DNA from: Heterobilharzia americana
Lineage: Eukaryota; Platyhelminthes; Trematoda; Strigeidida; Schistosomatidae
Length of the DNA: 64,000 nucleotides
Assembly (NCBI GenBank): GCA_944470555.2
Contig: OX104127.1
Span: 139,456,786-139,520,785 of the forward strand
Reading direction: 5' to 3'
Part shown: positions 15,001-51,539 of the stretch, piece after piece
Position numbering within the stretch: position 1 is the first letter of the stretch
Layout: every line of letters begins with the position of its first letter
Translations under genes and position numbers: made by a program
Notes under the pieces: model-generated
Databases searched by the model: none
The model's input: only the letters and a program-made list of their open reading frames with translations
Told to the model about the DNA's origin: nothing

Positions 15001-15519
15001 CTATTGAGACCAGAAAGGAAAAGGATAGATCTGTGATTCACTCTCGTGGAAGACAACTACAACGACGGGCGAGAAATAGTATAAATAACTCTCAGACATT
15101 TCCTGGTTGTTCGTTACCCCGTCAAACCCTCGAACTAAATATATTGAGATAGGTCCTTCGACACTTACAGAAGCCTAGGAAGCGGTAAGCAATCTGCAAC
15201 AAGGAAGCGAACCACGTCAAAATCCGTTAGTTCTAAAGGTATTTAAGGACAGCGGTCAGTCAAGAGGTTTCGGTCAGATTATCTGAAGTGTTAGCTGGCG
15301 TACGGCAATCAGATATGATCCCTACTGACTGGTCTCAATCACAAAGGGCCCAGTTGTCAAAGAACGGAAATAGATCCTGCTGTGAAGACCCTCGAACGAT
15401 AGCTGAGCTACCCTGACGTGGTGGTCAAGTTAGCAAACCACCATGGTCCAATGAGCTATGCTGGTGGAACGCCTACTCCCTTAACGTCCCACCATAATAG
15501 AAAGGTCTGTTGGATAGTG
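1..15519. repeat. Satellite array, 2,340-bp unit, 6.63 copies
   Basis: Units start at 1, 2341, 4681, 7021, 9361, 11701 and 14041; the seventh stops at unit position 1,479, where the sequence changes abruptly at 15,520. The array is cut by the left window edge, so its true length and phase are unknown. I found only two variable sites in the copies: unit position 1862 (A in units 1 and 6, G in units 2-5) and 2318 (T only in unit 2). Each unit has several short open frames, the longest 168 codons on plus (unit 1597-2103), Ser-rich and without a domain I recognise; I do not call them genes. Unit positions about 391-450 (minus) resemble the 3' end of the non-LTR family seen at 48.6 kb. No tRNA, rRNA, spliced-leader or intact hammerhead core was seen in the unit. 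Confidence 0.97.
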
Positions 15520-16040
15520 TAGAATTGACCTGCGTTTTTGGAGACGGAGGAGCTTCTCTCTTGCCTGACTGGTTGCATGTTTTTTTTTAATGATATTATA
15601 TGTGATGCGCTTTTGTTTAATAATGTTATAATGGTGTAGATTGAGATGGGTAATATTTCCCTGATCTTCGCATGTTTGGATATCGATAACGCTTGGTTTG
15701 TGCATGTAAGTGTGCTTAGAAATGAGGGTAGCGTATGTTCAAGATGATGAGGTGTCATGTTGTATCTTGACAATGGCAGCGCTAATGCTGGCTGTATTGA
15801 GAAAGTGGTTAGGTGGAAATCGGAATATTACATTTCAACTAAACCTGGGGAATCCGGTTGCATTCCGTAGCAAGTAACAAAAACAGCGTTGAACACTGCA
15901 TTGGCTGGCTACCTAAGGTCACTGGTTTATCAACAGATTCTCCTGAATAAATGGATGCACGACAGGGTATTCATAAAGGCTCCGAGAACAATGAAGAGTG
16001 AATGCAGCTTAAATGTAGATTGACAAAAGTCTACGCAGCG
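15520..16040. other. Non-repeat flank of the satellite, no gene seen
   Basis: This is the single-copy side of the array junction. It contains a T-run near 15,580 and AT-rich sequence. An open frame of 105 codons on minus crosses the junction (15,456-15,773), but it is a chance fusion of unit and flank. I see no gene here. Confidence 0.5.
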
Positions 16041-17255
16041 ACGGTGAACCATGGTGAACATTGAAGTTTAGAGATGTTACAGGCAGCAGCGATGTGTGGA
16101 AATAGACGGTTATGGAGACTGACCAAAGAAACTGGGGCAAAAAGATCAGTGCTCAGTTATACTACGACTGAAAACAGTGCACCTGCGACACACTCCACGG
16201 GATATGACTGGAACGATGGGCGAAACATTTCAACTGGCCCCCAGTTACTATTTTGCTGCCTCCTATCCAATTCGATACTGAACGATACATAAAATAAGGC
16301 TCCTAACAGTTACAAAAGTTGAGGAAGCTACAAGCAATTCGAAAAGAGAGAGCAATAGAGCCACAAGGACTAGTAATAGAGGTGGTTGAGGATTTCTGGT
16401 TAGGTCAACTGAAGTGTTTCCTAGTGCATACAAGTCAGATGCGAACACTGTTCAGGACTAGTCTTTAGAAGTGCCGTCCAACAATGGGGAGTGAAGTGGT
16501 CTGGCGCGCTGAACACTTCACATACATGGAAGTCGGATTACCTCTGGTGGATTAGTGATTAACGAAATCACTGCACAGATACAAAAAAACTCGTTTAGAT
16601 TTCACTCTTTGTGGCGATGCCATGGCACCTGATTACCAGTTAGTACATAAATGTACTGTGCTGTGTAGTTTACTCTGTCCGACTATGTGGATGTAAAACA
16701 TGAGCATTAGAGGTAGAGGATACGAGAAGTCTTCAAGAATTTGACTGCTTTTGGCAACGTAGCACAGAACATGTGTCCGGAAATTTTAGGGAAGAGAGGA
16801 AACTCAGTTGATGAAGTTGTGAACCTTTATCGGATCAGGTACTAAGCATGTTTAGTCATCACCGATTGCCTCGTCGTGCAATGTTAGCGGAAGTATGTGC
16901 AAGGTGGAAAACTGTTAGAGACGACCTAACTAAAACATGGCACCAGCCTATTAAATCTTTGCTTGTTGAGAAATTTAGACTTTCTGGTTGGAGTTCACGT
17001 GAGAACAGAAACCAGTGGTTAGAGACTCTAGATGATCGGTGTCAGTGGTCTAGATGTATCCGCACATTATCGTTATGCTGAATTCAGTATTTTCTCATCA
17101 CTCCTTTATTTCATTAATCGCTTTCTACTGCTTTTTGCGGATTAGTCTTCATTTCCTCATGCTTCACTACTTGATATGCTGATATGAGGTGCGGCAACTT
17201 GGACCGTTACGCAGTCATGCCTGTCCTATGTTGATATTGTTAGTCAGTGATACGG
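16040..17255 (+). mobile_element. Non-LTR retrotransposon remnant (family B), RT core missing
   Basis: Decayed copy of the family that recurs at 36, 42-44 and 48 kb. In order: a linker segment around 16,074-16,260 (LWRLTKETG-like, then the nucleotide equivalent of the RWAEHF..FNWPPAT block); a C-terminal block around 16,560-16,770 (a SLW motif, then the end of the ORF); and at 16,848-17,081 the tail LPRRAMLAEV...TKTWHQ..KSL..NRNQWLETLDD, typical of schistosome elements of this type. A 3' UTR runs to about 17,250 and contains the shared 'gcggcaacttggaccgtta' string. Palm motifs A to C are absent, so the copy is internally deleted and cannot encode a working enzyme. Clade (CR1- or RTE-type) not assigned. 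Confidence 0.75.
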
Positions 17256-19837
17256 ATTACGTAATAACCAACATCGATATTTGGACACAAGACAATTTAG
17301 CTCGCAATGAATTCGGTGTACCCATACATTTTCGACATCTTAATCGGCATAACGAGTTACTTTATATCTTTACTACTACTTATTCTTTTCCTGCGACTTT
17401 GTTCTACTCCTGGTTAAATTGTTACCATAGTGCCCTTTAACTGAATTACTTTAGTGTGAAATATGATAGCTTGTACAGTTTTGCAGTGATGACAAGCCCC
17501 ATGTTGATATCGACTGAATGAGATTCAACCCCTTCCAAGCGATGTTTTGCATTGAAAACGTCTTTAGTACATGTAAGCATTAGTGAGAGCCTGTGTAACA
17601 TGTATAGGTATCTGAACTGGAATTTTTGTTCATGGTCATATACTTCATATAGTGAAGAAATAAATTATGCTCACTTCGAAACACTTATCATACATCTAAT
17701 GTATTTCCTTTCACTACCTGCAAATAGTACGGTATGAAACGCTTATTCACAGAAGATATTGTAATCTTCATCAAACACAATGAATAATGTATATTTCAGG
17801 TGGATAAGTCGTTCTGTTAAAGAAAGACGTGTTACGTTTCCTCTCCTGTAAACATAATGGTTGTAATGATACTGGGGATTCATCTACGATGCATAACCGA
17901 ATATTAAACATTGGCTCGTCCTATCACTGGTACGTATTTGATACCACTCAGATTTGAACCCTAAAAATATCACACCGTGTCGGTAGTAGAAACTAAACTA
18001 CAGTTGAAAAAATGAATCGTTTTTTTCAAAGGAAAAAGGTCACTGTCCCATACAGTCGCCACTTTAACAGCTATGTAGCGAAATCATCGATATTGACCAC
18101 TTTCCAACCCAGACAAATCACAAGGTGACTTGCGCAAGCTTCGGAATCTCATGACAGCGGATCAGTGGCATTATTTTTCACTTTCATTAAACCTTCACTC
18201 TTCATTTTATTAAACTACTTATTCTTGCCACGGATAACTCATTCAACTTTACTTCAATTCCACCACCCACACTGTCTGACTGATGATTGTTAAAATTAAT
18301 TATTCCCAGGCTATCGCATTGAAGACCTAGTCGCTGGTTATTTGATCTATATGCAGTATATAAAAAATGATAATAAATACGTTATCTACTGTATATTTAT
18401 CAAGGATTTTTGTACGAAAACTACATCTTGCAATTAATCACAAGCCTTCGTGAGTGCACACAGAAATAGAGTTCACGATTCATAGATCTGGTATGACACG
18501 ATGGTTTCTCGTTATCTTCAGTCAAACCCCAATACTTGCCCAAATAGCGTTGATTATCGTTTACTCGTTTGTTTCTGCTGGCGAAGAAACTTTCCCTTAT
18601 TGTAAACTCTATAAGACGGGTCGGGATGTTGAGGATTCTGAGATTTATGCGGTAAATTCTAAAACAACATACCACATCTGTTTGAGAAAATTAATAGGAT
18701 GATGTAACGAAATAAACTAGTCATATGCCATTTCAAGGTGTCAAGGAAGCTATAACTCGATGACCACCCACTACTTATAATTCGTCAAGTATTTTCTTCA
18801 TAATTCCCACGAAAAGCCACATTTCATCCGAGAACAATACAAAAGTTGCACAGGATGTAACAGCGAACACAATAATAAGCACGTAAAAACACTCACCTTA
18901 AAATAATGATTTATGAAGTGTGACATGACTGAATGCTCACTTGACTTCTGCGTACAAAGACTTTCATTGGATATCTGTAGACTAGAAAAAATATATTTCA
19001 CATGAAGCAGACAGTCATACACAGTCAGAGTATTTTAGGGTCAACAGAATCAGGTTTTCAATATGTAATGAATAGTGACCCTTTAATTTCTAGATCAAGG
19101 AACCAAATCCCTTTGATTTCAACTAATGTTAGAAAAGCCCACTTTGTCCACAGAAATCCCAACAATACTGCGTGCGTACATGAACATACAGTTCAGAACT
19201 CAATTTATCGCATGCATTCTAATTCTAAGTGCAGTGAACGCGACCTGACTAATATATCTCATGGCTGGGAGTAATATTCCAATGTGGAGATAGTATACTG
19301 AACAAAATATTTTGCCGTGACATCACCCGTGTACTTGCGCACATAAATAATGCATTTCATAATAATAAAAATAATTCACTTTATTCATAATATAGAACAT
19401 CTATTAAAATCAAAAAAAGACACACCAGAGAGGATAGATATTCTGAGTTATAGTTCTTAAGATGCAAAATAGAATACTCGTCAGGGTTCATAGACATGAC
19501 CATTTTACCACCGATCGATTAAAACACTATATCTACTATCTTTCATGAAAAACTCACATCCTGTGAGGACGCTGTAGCTCGCATAAAAACAATGAAAGCT
19601 AAAAAGACAAATATTTCAGTGTTCTTCTGGAAGCTGCTTGTCTTAAATCATTCTAGACATGCTCCAAAAACAGAAACTTAGGCTCTCACAGTAAGTTTCT
19701 TCAATGAAAAAGTTAACAGCTTCCAACAGACGTTTGTAAGTAACAAAGGAATACATTTACTTGTTGTAAAATACGCAGTTCATGGCAACAGTTTTGAGCT
19801 ACTCAATGATAATAAATTCCAACCTAGCCTAAATAAC
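17256..19837. other. Intergenic, nothing recognised
   Basis: AT-rich sequence with only short chance frames on both strands. I see no tRNA, conserved domain or clear repeat boundary. Confidence 0.5.
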
Positions 19838-21390
19838 TAGTTCACTAGTTACTAGCCGCTACTAACTTCGGATAAAGAGGGACGGTTGAGCAAATTGCTT
19901 GCAACCCTACCCCGAAAGACGAATCCAACCACTAAAAAAAACTTCAAACCACAAAGGAAATATAAAAATAAACTTATTCCTCGCTGGAATTGGAGAGACG
20001 AAATGATGCCAGTTGGTGAAAGCCTTCGAGAAGCCAATTGGCCGATGTGTCTTCTCTCTATGTAAGCAAAAGTATACATGGGGATATTGAATGTCCGAAC
20101 AATGTTTGAACCTAGCAAGGCTGCCCAAATTGCAAAAGAGATGAGAAGATATAGAATAGAAGTGGTAGGAAGCTGCGAGGAATTTGCAGATGGAATGGAA
20201 GTAGACTCCAAACTGTCAATAATCTACACCGATGTTGTCACCCTAACGACAACCACGAGCACCCTGAGTTTTCGAGTGGCTATCATAATGTCCCCAAGAA
20301 CATCGCAGGCTCTCACGCAGTGGGAACCAGTCTCCTCCTGCAGGATTAGGACAGCAAGATTCAACTCAAAAGGAAGGAAAGTCACAATCGTGCAATGCTA
20401 CGCACCTACAAATAATGCAGATGAAGAGAAGAAGTAGGAATTCTAGAGGCAACTACAATCAGCACTCAACAAGACCTCAGTTGGCGACATCCAAATCCTA
20501 AACGGCGACATGAATGCCAAACTGGGAGCGTATAACACAGGAAGAGAACCACTCATGGGTCGAGAAGCACTCAGTGAAATGAATGAGAACCGAGAACTGT
20601 CCGCAGACTTCTGCGCATTCTACGATTTGGTGATTGGAGGCACTGTGTACAAACACAAGGATATTCACAAGGCAGCGACATGGATTTCACCAGACAACAG
20701 GACACACTAATAATTAGATCGATTTCATATCAGTCTGAAGGAAGTGGAGACGCAGCCAGCCTACTAGAGACAAGATCAGATCAAGAAGGGCAGCAGATGT
20801 AGGTTCACACCACTCACTATCTAGTGCAAGGAACCTAACTTCAAAATCAAGTTGAAAGCCTTCATAGAAGTTGATGAAAGATCACAGTTCAAGTCCAACA
20901 CCCAGAACAGAAAGTGAAGGACAAAACTACAAAGGACATCTTCACGTCAGTCAGTCATCAGGACAAAATGGGAGATATTGAGTAACATCTCTGAAGAAAG
21001 CAACGTGGAAGAACACTGGAAGTCTTTGAAAGGGATGTGGAAAGAAACCTGCACAACTGTATTGGGAAGGAAGAAAAAGCAGGAAAAGGAATGGATCTCG
21101 ACGGACACATGGAAGCTATCGCTCAACAAATATGCAGAAGATGGATTTGGAATATATTGAGAAAACCATACGGGCATATCAGGCACCAGATCCTCGAGTG
21201 GAACCCGCAAAGGAAACGAGTTGCGCGTCCGAGGCGAGGGTGACATGGAGTAGATGGTGTGAGGAAGAAATGAAAGTTTCCGGGCAGTCGTGGAGCCGTG
21301 TTCAAAAGACTGCAGAGAAGAGAGTGAAGTGGCTATGTGCTACTCAAGCCCTATGTTCTACTAGGAACCCTAGGAACAAATAATAATAAT
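19838..21390 (+). mobile_element. RTE-like non-LTR retrotransposon, copy 1, internally deleted
   Basis: The 5' end matches that of the copy at 59,519 (both start near 'ctagttca.agttactagc'). The endonuclease starts at 20,078 with GILNVRTMFEPSKAAQIAKE (usual form WNVRTM), and continues with QCYAPTN near 20,395, the HKDIHKAATWISPD block near 20,655, then stop TAA at 20,708. The element's 3' tail follows: ILRKPYGHIRHQILEWNP near 21,155, then WSR.QKTAEKRVKWL...LCSTRNPRN, ending in the short-repeat tail 'aataataatgataataaa' at 21,381-21,400. The whole reverse transcriptase is missing; the join lies in the 5-bp string AAGCT at 21,113-21,117. The element is dead. Confidence 0.85.
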
Positions 21391-21404
21391 GATAATAAAT
21401 TTCA

Positions 21405-21640
21405 TACTTGACATCTTCTAAAGCTCGAACATTTGCACTAACCGTTATCTTCAAACTGTTTATTGTCTCACACAACTATGTCTACTGTGATATCACTTGT
21501 TTGCTATCAACCTGCTCTTTGTATACTAACGTGAAGTGTGGAAACTTGGAGGGATGCACCTGTGTGCGAGGTTCTACGTTGATTTTTTCAGTTGTCAGCC
21601 AGCCGAGATATAAATTCATCCCAATACGTTTTGGTATATA
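21405..21640 (+). mobile_element. 3' end of family B retrotransposon
   Basis: Homologous to 48,478-48,660 ('cttctaaagct...' through 'gtgaagtgtgg' and 'ttctacgttgat') and in the same orientation. It begins directly after the RTE copy 1 tail, so the RTE copy appears to have landed in or beside this older fragment. A short TA run follows at about 21,645. Confidence 0.7.
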
Positions 21641-22740
21641 TATATATATTGTAATTCAAACACAGTATAAACATCGCTTCCAGAACCAGTACACTATACA
21701 CCAGTGTAATAATTAATAGTAGTCACTTTTTATACAATAAATACCCACTTTATTTGAAACTTTCGATCTCTCAACATCGCTAGCAAGGTTGAATGAGTAT
21801 AAACTTGGGAACAAACATATGTTACAGGAACATTACCGATTCTCGCTTCTTCAAGCATTAAGAAGCCCTTGAATAACACATTTCATAAAACCCTAGTCAA
21901 CATTCTCGGAAAGATACACTGGGTCTCATAGACAAATATGAATGCATTTCGATGGTGTATATTTCCTGGTTCACTTGCACAGAGCATATATATTTCAATG
22001 CGACACCAAATGTACATTTAAGCTTCTTACATTAAACTTCGAACGCCACAAAACTTAATATTCTCTTAATGATAGCGCACCCGAGGAAAGGACACATGTA
22101 TCTCCACGTTGAACAGTACCTTGGTAGTAACTGCATTCTAGAACTAACGTTAATGAGGTGGAAATAAGTGGTGTATGAAGCATTATATATGCTTTTTACA
22201 AAAAAACCACTAGATTTGGTCCTAATTTTCTTTATTCCGTACCATAATAACTGAAAATAGAGTACTTTTAAAGCTATCTACATTCAGACATTCTAGCCTA
22301 GTAGGAGAAAAAAAACAAGATACTAAGATATATTTATCTATTGGTACCGAGAATATCAAAAAATGATCCTCAACACAGACCATTCCATTTTATCCAGCAT
22401 GGGCTAGTTCAATGTTTATTAGATCGACAGGCTCATTTGACTACTCACGCTTCCGAAACTTTGGATTGATAGAGACAAATTTAGTTTGACGATAGGTTAA
22501 AATTCAGAATATTCATTGACAGTTTCGAGTACTGTCTTTAGGATCAAATACCATATGACTATCAGATATCGCGGTGAAAACACAATTCTTAATAGCATTT
22601 GTCCTAACGTCCAATGAAGCAAACAACTAGATCCCAAAATTCGTGAACGTATTAACCCGGTTATAGATACTCCAATACAATTATGAATATGCATTAACAA
22701 GATATCACATCTCAACATCTCTTTACTGTAAACCGTTCAC
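21641..22740. other. Intergenic, nothing recognised
   Basis: AT-rich, short frames only, no recognisable domain or RNA. Confidence 0.5.
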
Positions 22741-22782
22741 AATGTCATTTTTAACAGATCCATCTGTTGAGTGTCTCTGTGA

Positions 22783-22809
22783 CTGACGGGTACCAATAAG
22801 CACGAAACG
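22783..22809 (+). ncRNA. Degenerate hammerhead ribozyme core
   Basis: The 27-nt module has the same length and order as the Sm-alpha hammerhead: CTGACGG, then a 4-bp stem position, a 6-nt loop, the return strand and GAAACG. The conserved CTGATGA has two changes (T to C, and A to G in the last position) and stem II pairs poorly, so self-cleavage is unlikely. The identity rests on matching spacing and on a second copy 316 bp away. Confidence 0.5.
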
Positions 22810-22992
22810 TAGGTCCAGGTCTTCCTGCTGAATGACTCCAACCAACATCTATCCATGTGCACCACAATGCTGGACCTCCGAGCACATTGCAAAATGATCG
22901 ACAGCATTCGGTCAGTACCCAGGACTAAACGACATGAAACTGGTTGTCCTCTGGAGACCAACGTATTCAATTCAGTCCCACGGGTCAACTGA

Positions 22993-23064
22993 GGCCCGAG
23001 TAGCTCAGTGGTAACATATCTGTGACTGCAACGCTGGGTGATGCGACTTTGAATCTCGGGCGGG
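22993..23064 (+). other. tRNA-like Pol III promoter (A and B boxes)
   Basis: A-box-like 'gtagctcagtggtaac' starts at about 22,999 and B-box-like 'gactttgaatctc' at about 23,044, with spacing like a tRNA. No full cloverleaf with a paired acceptor stem is evident, so this is the tRNA-derived head of the repeat, not a tRNA gene. Confidence 0.55.
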
Positions 23065-23098
23065 ACATCAGTTCCGTCAAGGTTACAGATACGCCTTG

Positions 23099-23125
23099 CT
23101 GACAAGTGCCAACAAGCAGGAAACC
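23099..23125 (+). ncRNA. Second degenerate hammerhead core
   Basis: CTGACAA, a short stem-loop, then GGAAACC, in the same layout as the module at 22,783. The core again deviates from CTGATGA and the base before GAAA differs, so activity is doubtful. Confidence 0.45.
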
Positions 23126-23165
23126 TAGATCAGGGGTTCCTGTCGACTGCCTGCAACCATTTAAC

Positions 23166-25740
23166 AGCTATGCTAAGAATCTGTGTCACACCCTGATACG
23201 TGTTTTTGCATCACCACTTAACTAGATGTAGAACATATAAATTCCACTTGAAATAAGCTATAGATCGTAACCAGGATACGGTGTTACAACCTATGGAATA
23301 TGAACTACATAAAATATGGTCAGGGCTTAGTAATTATATGCTGTGAAGAAACGACTTCAGATAGTGAACTTGAAACTACTGAATGTCCAATTGTACTAAC
23401 CAGCATATGCATATTTTTCATACTTTCGAATTATTAAGTAAGTTTCATGTGGTTCATCATAAACACTATAGAAAATGAAGCTTGATATGAACAATATATG
23501 CAAATCACTGAATTTATTATAAAGACCTACCATCATGAATCTCATGAAACAAGTTATGAACTGTTTGTTTGCTGGTACATCTTCTGAAAGGCATGAACAA
23601 TATCAATGTAGGAGACATACATTTTCATGTTTGTTCTTCACTGAGATCTAGTGGTATTACTATGACTCTCCGTATAGTACACAATATGTTGAGATTGAAA
23701 TGTGAAGCGGTTAAACTTGTTAATTCCTTAATAGAGACAATATTTTTATGATTTCATGAACGCAAAGATGTCTTCTATTGATAACTTCTAACCCAAATGC
23801 CGAACTGAGTGAATAATGCATTGACTTAAACCAGAATGAAGCAACTCCATATCCATGTTTATCCTGGCTTTTTGACATCGGCACCATGTACGACATTAAC
23901 AACGAAATGAAAGATAAACTGCCCAAAATTCAAAAATTGAAGTTCAAAATGTTTATCAACATGCAGTACCAATAAGCAAAACTAGTTTCAATGTAAATGC
24001 AACACTCGTATATTAAAAATCTAACATGAATATTTCCGCAGGAATGTGTGTGGGATAAGCAATAAATTAGCGGATTTATAACAAAGTTTCCTAAAATAAC
24101 TTTAAGTTGCTTGTAAATTGGCAGCTAAATCAATCAGTGATATTAAAGTGTAGTGTTATTTTTTACTGAACTCTTAGTGGAATACCACTGAAACTGTTAT
24201 TTGCTGTAGAGTATGAAATCGATATTAAACTTTTAGTTTCGCGATTACCAGATACGAAAACACTGTAAATGGACGGTTAAACTTTCAAGCACATGTACTC
24301 ATATTAACAAATTATGAATATAAAAAGTGAACGAAGTGTGTACTTAACATGTGTTTATTGTATGAACAAAATAACTTGATGCAATAGGGGAAATGGTTCA
24401 CAAACTTTCACCAAGTAAAGCATTACCAGATACTAAAGCCTTCAGTATATCAAAATAGATAAAAGTATGTTGGCAGTTTGAAGACCTGTTGCTTACTTTT
24501 TGGTATGTAATAGACTCTTTGACTAAGCATCTACAGTAAGAAACGATGTACCTTTTGTGTAGGTCCTTGTCTTTAAGGAAGTCTAACTTCTTGGCTAAGC
24601 ATATAGTTTACGTCACATCCCTCACTTTCTCTAAGCAGTCAGATATTGTGCACTGCGATCCAATATCTAGTAGCAAGCCCATAAGTGTGCTAGTAAGTTA
24701 TATCTGTTGATATCGAGAAATCTGTAGAATTGTCTAGAGGCACACTGACAGAACCCTCAGCAATACCACTTTTTCACGCAACATGAATTCGAGACTGTAT
24801 TACACAACAGAAAATACTTTTTAAATTCCCTAGCACGATGAGAAGTTAGAAGCTTTATCTTTTTTAACGAATCGTAAATTATGTAGCTTGCCGTATGACC
24901 AGTATGCAGGTTGCTTAACCGTCCCAAGCTTTTCTGACAGTCAATAAGGACAACAAATGAACTAAAGCTAGCAACGTAAGCTATTATGCATACACGTACT
25001 AGGCTATGATTCATTAAAAATGTGGTAGCTTTCGACACTTCTCGGTTGCTTGAGCCGAAGTAGATGTAGGAAATGTACGGTGTAAGACATTGACCTTTTC
25101 CTCGAAAGTTGATGTCTTACATTGACGAACCGTATTTTCACGGATATGATTCTATACAGCTTTCTTAAGTGACATTCCAAGAACTCATTATTGACCCAAA
25201 TGGTCGTATTGATAAACGGTCGTACTGTTGGTTACTACACTTCTTGAGGGAACTCGTAATTACAACCAGCCGTGTGAGTATTGAACTAATCACCGCAGCC
25301 TAACAATTTCCAGAAATTGAAGTAAATGGTAGTTCGGAAGTATTATTTAACAGGGTATTGTATCGACGAAAAACCCATTATTCGTGATCAAGGTGGCTAA
25401 ACTTACAACCTTGAGATATCCACACCAACTGAAAACATCTGTAATTAAGGATATGCAAAACTAAGTCCAAGAAGAAATGAAACTCGCAAAATCACTTAAA
25501 TTTGTTGTGTGGAAGTAACCTTTCATAAAACTAGGTAACTAGTGCTAATGCATTCACAATCTTTAGGCAGAATATATGCAAGAATTTCGACAGTGATAAT
25601 GAAGTGCAATCCCATAAGTACTTGAAGAACTAGTAATTAGGTACAGGTTAACTTATTTTTTATAACATTTTGATTTGAAGTATTTCTCATTGAATCTAGT
25701 TTATAACCATCTCAGCCCATTTAAACGAGGTTCACGAAAA
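23166..25740. other. Intergenic downstream of U2SURP, nothing recognised
   Basis: AT-rich, only short frames on both strands (longest 93 codons, minus 24,757-25,038, no recognisable motif). No repeat family seen elsewhere in the window was recognised here. Confidence 0.5.
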
Positions 25741-25763
25741 AAACCTTATTGAAATCGCTCATA

Positions 25764-25769
25764 ATTTAT
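25764..25769 (-). promoter_or_regulatory. Polyadenylation signal of U2SURP
   Basis: AATAAA on minus, about 140 bases after the U2SURP stop codon at 25,911-25,913. It implies a short 3' UTR ending near 25,740-25,755. Confidence 0.6.
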
Positions 25770-25910
25770 TGTTTCGGGGATAAAAGTTATACTACATCAT
25801 CATCGGACTTCAACATAAAGATAAAAGACCAGAAAGTTAAGGAAAGAAATTAGAAACTGTACAAAGGTGCAACTTAAGACACCATCTGTGCAAAACATGG
25901 AGAGAGATAT

Positions 25911-51539
<25,629 letters not shown>

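Larger units (their letters stand above)
22741..23165 (+). repeat. Sm-alpha-like tRNA/hammerhead short repeat, about 1.3 units
   Basis: Two hammerhead-like modules start at 22,783 and 23,099, a spacing of 316 bp, close to the roughly 335-bp monomer described for the schistosome Sm-alpha satellite/SINE family. A tRNA-like Pol III promoter region lies between them. A minus open frame of 122 codons over this repeat is an accident of the sequence. Confidence 0.7.

Noticed and set aside
15456..15773. 105-codon minus frame across the satellite edge
   Set aside because: It fuses unit and flank sequence and has no matching counterpart in other units.
22737..23105. 122-codon minus frame
   Set aside because: It runs antisense through the tRNA/hammerhead repeat.
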